A stretch of DNA of 64,000 nt, from assembly GCF_047344985.1 (NCBI RefSeq), contig NZ_CP178861.1, positions 3,596,001-3,660,000 on the forward strand. The letters are read 5' to 3'. Shown here one piece after another: positions 8,692 through 16,584 of this stretch (positions are counted from its first letter, which is position 1; each line of letters opens with the position of its first letter). Origin of the DNA: Bdellovibrio sp047344985 (lineage in GTDB: Bacteria > Bdellovibrionota > Bdellovibrionia > Bdellovibrionales > Bdellovibrionaceae). The translations under genes were made by a program, and so were the position numbers. A model generated the notes under the pieces. That model was not told where the DNA came from, did not search any database, and saw nothing but the letters and a program-made list of their open reading frames with translations.

Positions 8692-9324
8692 CTATTTTAA
8701 AAGACCTTCTGCTCTCATGGCTTTTTGCACCGCTGGGCGGCCCATCATTCTTTCCATAAAACCGAAAAGATGAACGTATTTTGACAGATCTACTTTCAAG
8801 AAATTGGCCCATCCCAGAATTGTAAATAAATACGCATCAGGTGCCGTGTAAGCCTGTCCCATCAAGAAACTGTTATTTTCGAAGTGACTGTTTAAGAATG
8901 CAAAACGACGTTCCATATTAAGGAGAATGCCTTCACGGTAGTCTTGAGCACCTGATGGATTATTCGGAAACATTCTTTCTGTCGCAAAAAGAGCGCCGAG
9001 ACCTTTATGCATTTCAGTTGCTACGTAGTTCATCCATTCCAAACAACGATAGCGATCAGGAGATCCTACTTTTGGAATCAAATTCATTTCAGGCTTCTTG
9101 TCGCACAAGAACTGTAAAATCACTGCGCACTCTGTAAGAAGTCCGCCGTCAGGTAAATCCATTGAAGGAACGGAACCTTTGGGATTGATCTTGAAATAGT
9201 CGTCACCTTTGGAAGTTTTCTTTGTGCGCAGGTCAACGGACTCCGCCTCGTAGCTAAGGCCCAACTCCTCAAGAATAATATGCGGAGCCAACGAACACGC
9301 ACCTGGTGAAAAATAGAGTTTCAT
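8692..9324 (-). CDS. glutathione S-transferase, bacterial beta-type
   Basis: The start is ATG 9324, with AAAGGA upstream; the protein is 210 residues. The N-terminal thioredoxin-like domain starts MKLYFSPGACSLAPHIILEE, where the SPGACS segment holds the catalytic Ser/Cys of beta-class enzymes, and continues with KGSVPSMDLPDGGLLTECAVIL (glutathione site). The helical C-terminal domain follows from about residue 85. It probably conjugates or reduces electrophiles with glutathione in the cytoplasm. It is divergent from the DoxX gene (9355), with only 30 bp between. Confidence 0.9.
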   Translation of the reverse strand: MKLYFSPGACSLAPHIILEELGLSYEAESVDLRTKKTSKGDDYFKINPKGSVPSMDLPDGGLLTECAVILQFLCDKKPEMNLIPKVGSPDRYRCLEWMNYVATEMHKGLGALFATERMFPNNPSGAQDYREGILLNMERRFAFLNSHFENNSFLMGQAYTAPDAYLFTILGWANFLKVDLSKYVHLFGFMERMMGRPAVQKAMRAEGLLK

Positions 9325-9354
9325 ACTTTTGATCCTTTCATATAGACTAAACAC

Positions 9355-9729
9355 ATGAGTGAATACATCGAGATTATCTTCCGTTGGGCTTTTGGATTGC
9401 AAATGGTCTTTTGGGGACTCAATGGTTTTTTTTATTGGGTGAAAATTCCGCCTTCGGGACCGGTTATCGACAAATTTGTTGAGGCCTGCATTGAAACGAA
9501 ATTCATCATGCCCATAGTAAAACTTGTCGAAATATTTTTTGGAGCTTTTCTCTTATTAGGTTTCGCAGTGCCACTAAGCCTGACAGTTTTTGCGCCTCTG
9601 ATTTTCGTTATTACCGGCCTCCATCTCTTTCACAATCCGAAGCATTGGGGCGTTCTAGGGCCGATCACAGTTCCTTATCTCGTTTTGATCTTCCTTCACG
9701 GCGGAACTTTATTACGACTTGTTCACTAA
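9355..9729 (+). CDS. DoxX-like small membrane protein
   Basis: The 124-residue protein has four predicted membrane helices and the DoxX pattern RWAFGLQMVFWGLNGF and LVEIFFGAFLLLGF. DoxX proteins act in quinone-linked redox or oxidative stress systems, often beside detoxification genes; here the divergent neighbour is a glutathione S-transferase. No strong ribosome binding site is visible before ATG 9355. Two other DoxX-like genes occur in this window (39886, 57563). Confidence 0.78.
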   Translation: MSEYIEIIFRWAFGLQMVFWGLNGFFYWVKIPPSGPVIDKFVEACIETKFIMPIVKLVEIFFGAFLLLGFAVPLSLTVFAPLIFVITGLHLFHNPKHWGVLGPITVPYLVLIFLHGGTLLRLVH

Positions 9730-9782
9730 AGCTTTCGTAACTTGAGGCCAAAACACTTATTTCTGTAGATAGTCGGGACTCT

Positions 9783-11579
9783 ATGGAAATAAGAAAAAAG
9801 TTTTCTCCGACGAATTGGTTTTTTGTTGCAGGTCTTTGCGGAATTCTTCTCACGCTGTTGTGGTTCTCTTTCATAACACCCCAGCCTAAAAATATTCGCT
9901 TCATTCACCCAGATTTGGATTCCACGGATCAAGCGCCGTCGACGGTTTATCACCGCCCTCATCAAGACGGTCTTTACTGGTTAAACTTTGATACAGAACC
10001 TATGCTTGTCGCACCAAAGCGTCTTCATTTGCGCACATTTAACTGCGTTCATCAGCTCAGCACTTCTCATGGAGAATGGAATTTTCCATCCAATCAAAAT
10101 ATAGTCTGCAATAATAAAGACGGCGTTGTTCTTCGCAATACAGCTTCGATATTAAGCCAACCGACGACATGGTATATCGCCGGCAGCACCTCAGGAGGCA
10201 ACTACGGCGTTATTCTTGATGTTGATTGGACCGAGTGGCCCTTCGCACTGGGACTGACAGTTCTTATGATTTCATTGGGCTTGGCTGTTTATGGAAAGTT
10301 ACCCACGATGCAAAATCCAGAGCGCGTTGCCGTGATGATTTTTTTAGCGGGCGCCTTTTTTCTTCGTTTCTGGTTCGTGTTTATTATGTCTTCCCCGCAA
10401 ATGAGTTTATTTTCTGATATGGGAATGTACTTTGATCGCGGTTGGGAGTTGGACCGTGGCATTTACCATACAACACAAACCTTTCAGCCCATTGGCTATA
10501 CGCTTTTATCTTTGTGGGTTCGTCACTTAGGCGGGTTTCCGCTTTTGAATTGGTTGCAGGTATTCTTATCTTGGGGCGTGGTCTTTTTGATTTTTCTTAT
10601 GGTGCGTGAACGCTTTGGAAAAATAGCAGGACTGATCAGCCTGCTTATCGCCAGCACTCATATTCCTTTAGCAGCCTTGGCCTCTATGCATATGGCCGAA
10701 ATGACGTATGCCTTTTTAATAACCTTCACTCTTTGGTGCCTACTCAAAGTTCTGAAACGCCAAACGCTAACAGGATTTTTCATCATCGGGTTTTTGCTGG
10801 CCTTTGCATTTTATTTTAAAGGCAATCACGCTTTCTTTATTCCGGCATTTTCACTGTGGCTTCTTTATCGGGATCGCAAAAATCTTTCGGCCGCTTTTCT
10901 CAAGGTCAGTATGCTCGCTGTGGGCTGTTTGATCGTTATGATTCCTCACGTTGTTTGGACAGGAATTCACTATGATAAACCTCAATTGGGACCTACGGCA
11001 GGAGCTCTTAACTTTGTCGAAGGAAAATGTCCTTCTAAAGACAATCGCGACTCCCGTGGTGCGCGCTGGATGTCTCCGCTCTTTGGAGTTTTAGGAGAAA
11101 GAACTTTTAAAAAATGGCCTCGCCCTTTCACCGATCAAGCTTATTTCTGGAAAGAAGGATTTAAATGTATTGAAGAAAATCCGGCCGTTCTTCTTTCTAG
11201 TTTCCGCTATATCTACTATCTTTTTGCAGGAAATACTCTGTGGCCGATTGCCGAAACACCGATGAAGACCTGGTATTATCCTTGGGAGATATTCTTTTTA
11301 TATGGACTTCTTCCGTTTGCTCTTATCGGCGCTTTAAGCCTTTCACGCAAAAAGGATTCATTCACCGAAGTCGCTGCTTTGATGATGTTGACACTGTTTT
11401 TTACCGTGTGGTTTTTCAAATCAGAAAACCGGTTCCGCGTTCCCTTTGACGCGATCATTATAGTCTGGAGTTCCGCCGGGTTAGCTTGGGCTTTAGAAAA
11501 AGTAAAGGTTTGGGTTCTTGAAAAACCCAAACCCTCTTCTTTGCCTCTGGAAGTAATTAAGGCTTCATCACCAACGTAA
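9783..11579 (+). CDS. GT39/ArnT-like membrane glycosyltransferase
   Basis: The 598-residue protein has an N-terminal membrane anchor, a periplasmic-looking domain to about residue 145, then ten or so membrane helices. The loop FSDMGMYFDRGWELDRGIY carries acidic residues in the position of the catalytic Asp of dolichyl- or polyprenyl-phosphate-mannose glycosyltransferases, followed by FQPIGYTLL. It probably moves a sugar from a lipid carrier to an outside acceptor, such as an envelope lipid or protein. The C-terminal end overlaps the convergent DUF1304 gene by 23 bp. The exact family (GT39 or GT83) is uncertain. Confidence 0.72.
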   Translation: MEIRKKFSPTNWFFVAGLCGILLTLLWFSFITPQPKNIRFIHPDLDSTDQAPSTVYHRPHQDGLYWLNFDTEPMLVAPKRLHLRTFNCVHQLSTSHGEWNFPSNQNIVCNNKDGVVLRNTASILSQPTTWYIAGSTSGGNYGVILDVDWTEWPFALGLTVLMISLGLAVYGKLPTMQNPERVAVMIFLAGAFFLRFWFVFIMSSPQMSLFSDMGMYFDRGWELDRGIYHTTQTFQPIGYTLLSLWVRHLGGFPLLNWLQVFLSWGVVFLIFLMVRERFGKIAGLISLLIASTHIPLAALASMHMAEMTYAFLITFTLWCLLKVLKRQTLTGFFIIGFLLAFAFYFKGNHAFFIPAFSLWLLYRDRKNLSAAFLKVSMLAVGCLIVMIPHVVWTGIHYDKPQLGPTAGALNFVEGKCPSKDNRDSRGARWMSPLFGVLGERTFKKWPRPFTDQAYFWKEGFKCIEENPAVLLSSFRYIYYLFAGNTLWPIAETPMKTWYYPWEIFFLYGLLPFALIGALSLSRKKDSFTEVAALMMLTLFFTVWFFKSENRFRVPFDAIIIVWSSAGLAWALEKVKVWVLEKPKPSSLPLEVIKASSPT

Positions 11580-11919
11580 AAACCAAAGCCAGAATAGCAG
11601 GAACGGCTTGAACGTAAAAAATACGCTTACTCACCGTCGCGGCACCATAAATGCCCGCGACAATCACACAACCTAAGAAGAAAAGTTTTAGCTGGTAACT
11701 GAATAAAAGATCTGGATGCACAAGACTCCAAATAAGCCCCGCCACAAGAAAACCGTTATACAATCCTTGATTGGCAGCAAGAACTGCTGACTCTTTCGCC
11801 TTTTCCGGCGTGTTTCTAAAGATCTTTAATCCTAAAGGCTTCGTCCAAAGAAACATTTCTAAGTACAGAAAATAAAAATGAAGAACAGCAACGACTCCTA
11901 CAAAAATATTTGAAAGCAT
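11557..11919 (-). CDS. DUF1304 family membrane protein
   Basis: The 120-residue protein has four membrane helices and matches the DUF1304 pattern: GVVAVLHFYFLYLEMFLW near the start, then AANQGLYNGFLVAGLIWSL and GIYGAATV. Function unknown in the family. It lies 2 bp after the TM2 gene on the same strand, so the two are probably co-transcribed with the YbjT-like gene upstream. Confidence 0.85.
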   Translation of the reverse strand: MLSNIFVGVVAVLHFYFLYLEMFLWTKPLGLKIFRNTPEKAKESAVLAANQGLYNGFLVAGLIWSLVHPDLLFSYQLKLFFLGCVIVAGIYGAATVSKRIFYVQAVPAILALVFTLVMKP

Positions 11920-11921
11920 TC

Positions 11922-12314
11922 TTATCCTACTCCATTCACATCAGAGATCTGTTCATTCAATGTCCAGAAGTCAAAAAGATATCCGCAAAAGAAAAGCCCG
12001 CCGGTAAAAAACCAAATAAGACCCGTCACCCATTTTCCCATATAAAAACGATGAACACCAAAGTAGCCTAAAAAAGTAAGCAGAATCCAGGCGATGTTAT
12101 AGTCCACTCGTCCTGATTTATAGCGGCGGTCAGCTTGACGATCCATTGATGGAATTAAAAACAAATCCACCAACCAACCGATTCCCAAAAGACCTAAAGT
12201 AAAAAACCAGATAGTTCCCGTGATCGGTTTACCGTAATAAAAGCGATGCGCTCCCATAAAACCAAAAATCCAAAGGATGTAGCCGATCAATGTCGAGTGG
12301 GTTGTATTTGTCAC
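11922..12314 (-). CDS. TM2-domain membrane protein, duplicated
   Basis: The 130-residue protein has two tandem TM2 units. Each has a glycine-rich first helix with G-x-HRFYxGK (MGAHRFYYGKPITG at about 20-33; FGVHRFYMGKWVTG at about 85-98), a second helix and a DLF/DF end. TM2 proteins are small integral membrane proteins of unclear role. The start overlaps the end of the YbjT-like gene by 4 bp, indicating translational coupling. Confidence 0.88.
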   Translation of the reverse strand: MTNTTHSTLIGYILWIFGFMGAHRFYYGKPITGTIWFFTLGLLGIGWLVDLFLIPSMDRQADRRYKSGRVDYNIAWILLTFLGYFGVHRFYMGKWVTGLIWFFTGGLFFCGYLFDFWTLNEQISDVNGVG

Positions 12315-13681
12315 GAGGTCTTCTCCTTTTTATTTAAGTATGCACCAAATTGATTCATTACCCAAAGATGAAAGAGAGCTTGCGTCCATCTATAAATGTA
12401 CCAAGGTATGCGCGGTTCAAAATCATGAATAGCTGCAATCACATACTCTCCGCCCAAAACTTCACGAAATTCCAAGCGACCACGAACCGTCTTGCGCGCT
12501 AGAAGTCCGCCGCGCACATAAAAAAGTTGTCGATGAGACCAGCTGCGCTGAGGAGCATATTCCAGAACCAAAAGACGGATTAATGGAAAGCGCCAGCAAA
12601 AATAAATCCAGTTATCTTTCACTTCAACCTTCAAGAATCCCGGTTGCATCTTCGGCAGAAATTCTTGATAGCTTTTAGCGACGCTCTCTGCCGTTTTTCC
12701 TTTAGGTAAAGAGATTCTTTGCACCGAGCGAACGACATGTCGACGCGAGAACGTTCCTTGAAATGCCAAAGGAGCTTTAGATTCGTCGTAATCTTTCAAT
12801 GCTTCCGTAAGAGCCTCCTCCACGCTCATGAAATGATAGCCCGGGATATGCAAAGCTCTTTTGGGATTTACGATAAGAGAAGTTTTTAAACCTTCCACCA
12901 GAGGACGCACCAAAGCCTTCGGAGCTTTCGTAATTAAGCACACCCAAAGTGTGGAAAGCCCTGGCGTGACCAAAGGAAAACGAAAAAGTCGGCGGCGAAG
13001 ACCGCAAATTTTCGCAATCTTTAACATCATCGAGGAATAACTGATGGCTTCAGGCCCTCCCACATCGAAAACTTGATTGAAATATTCTTTATTTCCCACA
13101 CAATGACTGAGACTAAAAACAATGTCTTTCAAAGCGATGGGCTGACTCTCTGTGCGTGTCCAGGCAGGACACAACATCACGGGCAAACGCCTTACTAAAC
13201 GAGTCATGATATGAAATGACGATCCTTCCGCACCCAGAATAATCGCCGCGCGAAGAACGGTTGTAGGCACCGAGCTTTTTTTAAATACCTGTTCAACTTC
13301 CCAACGACTGCGCAAATGTGGCGATACTTCATCTTTATCATCGGGTCTCATACCACCTAGATAAATAATTTGTTTTACTCCGGCCTTTTCAGCGGCTCTG
13401 ACAAAATTATCGGCGACGATCAAATCGAAATCATCAAAGGTTCCTTGAGTTAGATGCGCAGAGGGACGCATGGAGTGAACAAGATAAATTGCTACATCCA
13501 CATCGCTTAATGCCTTTTCCGCATCGAGCAGGCTAAAAAGATCACACTCGCGCCATTGCACTTTCGGGTCCGGTTGTTTGTTCCCCGAACGACTTAAGGC
13601 CACGACTTCGTGATCCCTTTTTAAAACTTCGACAAGGGCCTTGCCAACAAAGCCACTGGCACCCGCAATTGCGACCCTCAC
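12311..13681 (-). CDS. YbjT-like NAD(P)-binding protein with DUF2867
   Basis: The start is GTG 13681, because GGGGAG lies seven bases upstream; a TTG at 13696 would swallow that site. The 456-residue protein starts with a Rossmann fold (VAIAGASGFVGKALVEVL) of the extended SDR/NmrA type, to about residue 290. A C-terminal DUF2867 domain follows (FCWRFPLIRLLVLEYAPQRSWSHRQLFYVRGGLL). This domain order matches E. coli YbjT. The substrate is unknown; a membrane or lipid link is plausible. It heads a three-gene unit with the TM2 and DUF1304 genes. Confidence 0.83.
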   Translation of the reverse strand: MRVAIAGASGFVGKALVEVLKRDHEVVALSRSGNKQPDPKVQWRECDLFSLLDAEKALSDVDVAIYLVHSMRPSAHLTQGTFDDFDLIVADNFVRAAEKAGVKQIIYLGGMRPDDKDEVSPHLRSRWEVEQVFKKSSVPTTVLRAAIILGAEGSSFHIMTRLVRRLPVMLCPAWTRTESQPIALKDIVFSLSHCVGNKEYFNQVFDVGGPEAISYSSMMLKIAKICGLRRRLFRFPLVTPGLSTLWVCLITKAPKALVRPLVEGLKTSLIVNPKRALHIPGYHFMSVEEALTEALKDYDESKAPLAFQGTFSRRHVVRSVQRISLPKGKTAESVAKSYQEFLPKMQPGFLKVEVKDNWIYFCWRFPLIRLLVLEYAPQRSWSHRQLFYVRGGLLARKTVRGRLEFREVLGGEYVIAAIHDFEPRIPWYIYRWTQALFHLWVMNQFGAYLNKKEKTS

Positions 13682-13830
13682 AGAAAATCTCCCCAAAAGA
13701 AATAGCCTATCACATCCATGTCTAGGTTCTAAAAAGAACCGACAAAATACAACAACTTACGCAAGCACCTTGACAAGAATTTTTGCGCACACATGTTTGT
13801 AATGAAAGAACTCATAAAGGAGGTTTTTCT

Positions 13831-14280
13831 ATGAGACTTTTAACACCTTATTGGTCAACTCAAAGAACAACATCAACAGATCTTTTCAACGAGATGGAGA
13901 AATTTTTCGAAAATTTCGCGCAGGCGCCTGCCACACAAACAGAGCGTACTTATTCTCCAGCCTATGAAATCACAGAAGGTGAAAATTATTACCTAATTAG
14001 CGCGGATCTTCCCGGTGTGAAAAAGGAAGATATTAAAATCGAGATGAATGAGAACGTTCTCACCATCTCTGGCGAAAGAAAACGAGATAATAAAACTGCT
14101 TCTTTTAAACGAAGCTTTAGTGTGCCGAACACGGTGGACTTTGAAAAAATCGAAGCCAACCATGAAGACGGTGTTTTAAGTATTCAATTACCTAAAGCTG
14201 CCGCCATGAAGGCACGCACTATTGAAATCCAATCTAAAGCTGGGGATTCTTCCGAAAAACTCAATACTCCTTCCCACTAA
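13831..14280 (+). CDS. Hsp20/alpha-crystallin small heat shock protein
   Basis: The start is ATG 13831, preceded by AAAGGAGG; the protein has 149 residues. The alpha-crystallin domain spans about 45-135: YEITEGENYYLISADLPGVKKEDIKIEM, VLTISGERK, FKRSFSVPNTVDFEKIEA and the conserved GVLSIQLPK. These proteins hold unfolding proteins in soluble complexes. A TTGACA at 13770-13775 could be a promoter -35 box, but no convincing -10 box is at the right spacing. It ends with a strong terminator at 14298. Confidence 0.93.
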   Translation: MRLLTPYWSTQRTTSTDLFNEMEKFFENFAQAPATQTERTYSPAYEITEGENYYLISADLPGVKKEDIKIEMNENVLTISGERKRDNKTASFKRSFSVPNTVDFEKIEANHEDGVLSIQLPKAAAMKARTIEIQSKAGDSSEKLNTPSH

Positions 14281-14297
14281 TCGCATTCTCCTCCCAC

Positions 14298-14334
14298 GAG
14301 GGCTTGGTTCCCCACCAGGCCCTCTCTTATTTTT
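14298..14334 (+). terminator. rho-independent terminator after hsp20
   Basis: GAGGGCTTGGT (14298-14308) pairs with ACCAGGCCCTC (14314-14324), with one G-T pair, followed by TCTTATTTTT. Confidence 0.88.
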
Positions 14335-14346
14335 AGAAAGACGTAT

Positions 14347-14886
14347 ATGGATTGGCAGCTCGTTTTAGATTTTTGGTTTGAAGAAATTGATCCTAGCTTC
14401 TGGTTTATGAAAGATGATCTTTTTGACCAGCAGATTCGCACCCGTTTTTCTAAAACGTATGACTATGTGGTCGCAGGGAATTCAGTGACGTGGCGACAGA
14501 CTCCCGAAGGCCGATTGGCTGAAGTGATTGTGCTCGACCAATTCGCTCGCAATATGTTTCGCGATACTCCCAAAGCATTTGCCACCGATCCGCTGGCATT
14601 GCATTTGGCGCAAGAAGCTGTTCGCGTAGGTGACGACCAGAAACTTTATTTGGAACAAAGATCTTTCATCTATATGCCTTACATGCATAGCGAAAACGCT
14701 GAAGTTCACAAAAAAGCCCTGGAACTTTTTTCGCAAAAAGGTCTCGAAGAAAATTTAAAATTCGAAATTCTTCATAAAAATATTATTGATCGTTTTGGCA
14801 GGTATCCACATCGCAATAAAGTTTTAGGCCGCACTTCGACTCCTGAGGAGATCGAATTTTTAAAAACGCCCGGATCTTCTTTCTAG
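14347..14886 (+). CDS. DUF924 family protein
   Basis: The 179-residue protein matches DUF924: VLDFWFEEIDPSFWFMKDDLFD at the start, then GRLAEVIVLDQFARNMFRDTPKAFATD, YMPYMHSE and FGRYPHRNKVLGR. The family is tetratricopeptide-like and helical; its function is not established. It follows the hsp20 terminator directly, so it likely uses its own promoter. Only a weak ribosome binding site (AGAAAG) is visible. Confidence 0.9.
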   Translation: MDWQLVLDFWFEEIDPSFWFMKDDLFDQQIRTRFSKTYDYVVAGNSVTWRQTPEGRLAEVIVLDQFARNMFRDTPKAFATDPLALHLAQEAVRVGDDQKLYLEQRSFIYMPYMHSENAEVHKKALELFSQKGLEENLKFEILHKNIIDRFGRYPHRNKVLGRTSTPEEIEFLKTPGSSF

Positions 14887-14921
14887 ACTGTTGCCTCTTT
14901 TTCATCAAAAGATGATACTAG

Positions 14922-15419
14922 ATGCAAACGAGGTCTTGCTTGAACAAAAAGAAACTCATCGAAAACATTCGTACACAGCTTATTCATGACTTGGACGTTT
15001 TAAAACAAGCCGCGAAGGCCACATACGAAGCGGCCACTCATGAAGAAAGCAAACCTGAAAACGAATACGACACTCGTGGTCTTGAAGCTTCATACCTTGC
15101 AGGAGCACAAGCCAAGCGCATTGCTGAAATTGAAGAGCTCTTGGTGATTTTTAAACATGTCGATATTAAAGACTTCGGGCCGAACGATAAAATCAACTCA
15201 ACAGCTTTGGTTGAAGTCGAATCTAACGGCAAACACAGTTTCTTTTTTATTATGGCAAAAGGCGGCGGTCTTAGTATTTCTTATGAAGGTCGTACCATTC
15301 AAGTTATCACTCCGAGCAGTCCTTTAGGTGAAGCATTGCAGGACCTGAAGGTCGGCGGAATTGCCGTCGTCGAAAACGGTGATCAATTCCGCGAATATGA
15401 AGTGATTAATATCTGGTAA
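14922..15419 (+). CDS. GreA/GreB-like transcription factor
   Basis: The protein has 159-165 residues. The N-terminal half is a probable coiled coil (KKKLIENIRTQLIHDLDVLK; ENEYDTRGLEASYLAGAQAK; IAEIEELL) and the C-terminal half resembles the Gre C-terminal domain (SSPLGEALQDLKVGGIAVV, then a final EYEVINIW). Gre factors rescue stalled RNA polymerase through acidic residues at the coiled-coil tip; the acidic HEESKPENEYDTR stretch may play that part. The start is either ATG 14922 or TTG 14940, the latter with ACGAGG at good spacing. It is shorter and more divergent than canonical GreA. Confidence 0.72.
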   Translation: MQTRSCLNKKKLIENIRTQLIHDLDVLKQAAKATYEAATHEESKPENEYDTRGLEASYLAGAQAKRIAEIEELLVIFKHVDIKDFGPNDKINSTALVEVESNGKHSFFFIMAKGGGLSISYEGRTIQVITPSSPLGEALQDLKVGGIAVVENGDQFREYEVINIW

Positions 15420-15421
15420 GA

Positions 15422-15895
15422 CTACTGTCGTTCCTGGTACGCCTTTTGTGCGCGTTTTTTTAATTCCTCAGGGGAGACATCTTCTTTGTGCGTTGATATC
15501 CACCAAATATATCCAAATGGATCTTTTAATTTTCCGCCACGGTCTCCATAAAACTGATCCGCAACAGGACGATCCACAGTCATTCCCGCTTTCACAGCTC
15601 TGTCTACAAACGCATCCACATCTTTCACATAAAGATGCAACGTCATTGGAGTTCCACCTAAAGCTTCAGGGCTGCGAAAATCCATTTCCGGAAATTCATC
15701 AGCAATCATCAGATTGCCTCCCGCCACACGAATTTCGGCGTGTCCGATTTTCCCAGAAGGATCTTCCATGCGGAAAAGTTCTTCGGCACCGAAGGCCTTC
15801 TTATAAAAATCAATGGCTTTGGCAGCTCCGCGAATACAGATGTAAGGAGTCAGCGGGGCCTGCGGATTAGGAACGGGTTCTACATTTTGCGCCAT
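15422..15895 (-). CDS. VOC-family (PhnB/glyoxalase-like) protein
   Basis: The start is ATG 15895, with GGAGG five bases upstream; 157 residues. The repeat structure LTPYICIRGAAKAIDFYKKAFGAEEL and PMTLHLYVKDVDAFVDRAVKAG, ending in YGDRGGKLKDPFGYIWWISTH, is typical of PhnB-like vicinal oxygen chelate proteins. The substrate and metal cannot be read from sequence. It converges with the Gre-like gene, with only 2 bp between stops. Confidence 0.87.
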   Translation of the reverse strand: MAQNVEPVPNPQAPLTPYICIRGAAKAIDFYKKAFGAEELFRMEDPSGKIGHAEIRVAGGNLMIADEFPEMDFRSPEALGGTPMTLHLYVKDVDAFVDRAVKAGMTVDRPVADQFYGDRGGKLKDPFGYIWWISTHKEDVSPEELKKRAQKAYQERQ

Positions 15896-16008
15896 AAAAA
15901 CCTCCATAAATAGAATTGTATTTTAGAAGGTGTTACGGGAACTCGCAAATTACTTTCTGGCAGGGTAATTCTTGCTAGTTCCTAGAACTTGGCATAGGAT
16001 TTCGAGCC

Positions 16009-16527
16009 ATGGGTACAGCGATTCAAGATGTTATTATTATCACAACCGGTGGAACTATCGAAAAGACGTATAACGAATTCGATGGTTCGTTAGAAAATCG
16101 TGGCACCAGCATCAAAAATCTTCTTCTTTCAAAGATGCGCCTTCCGTATACAAACATCATGGTGTACCCGCTTCTCAGCAAAGATTCTCTTTACATGACT
16201 GATGCTGACCGCACTTTGATTGCGGCCACTGTAAAAGATCAAATGCAAAGAGGCTCCCCTATTGTTGTTTTGCATGGCACGGACACGATGAGCCTAACAG
16301 CTGAACATTGTTTCAAAGAGTTGGGCACTCCGAAAGTTCCTGTGGTCTTCACAGGGGCAATGATTCCGATGGGTTTTGAAGACAGTGATGCCGCTCAAAA
16401 TGTGACGGAAGCACTTCTCACGGCTAAGCTGATGAAACCTGGTTTTTACATCTCTTTTCACAATCAAGTTTTCAACGTTCCTAACGTCAGAAAAAACAAA
16501 GAAAAAGGAACTTTCGAAAGCTTTTAA
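16009..16527 (+). CDS. short asparaginase-like protein, N-terminal domain only
   Basis: The protein has 172 residues. It contains the two active-site motifs of type I/II L-asparaginases: IITTGGTIEKTY (nucleophile Thr around 13-16) and VLHGTDTM (about 88-94), plus VVFTGAMIP. Full enzymes have about 330 residues with a second domain that completes the active site of the partner subunit; here the frame ends at FESF after the first domain. Either a dedicated single-domain family or a decayed enzyme. No downstream remnant of the second domain is seen before the next gene. Activity is uncertain. Confidence 0.8.
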   Translation: MGTAIQDVIIITTGGTIEKTYNEFDGSLENRGTSIKNLLLSKMRLPYTNIMVYPLLSKDSLYMTDADRTLIAATVKDQMQRGSPIVVLHGTDTMSLTAEHCFKELGTPKVPVVFTGAMIPMGFEDSDAAQNVTEALLTAKLMKPGFYISFHNQVFNVPNVRKNKEKGTFESF

Positions 16528-16584
16528 GCTTTAGTTTCTCATTTTGAGTCTTGGGATTTATCAATAATTTCCGAAGAGTGGGGT

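Noticed and set aside
13770..13803. Promoter boxes TTGACA and TGTAAT before hsp20
   Set aside because: The spacing is 22 bases, too long for a standard promoter; no CIRCE or sigma-32 match either.
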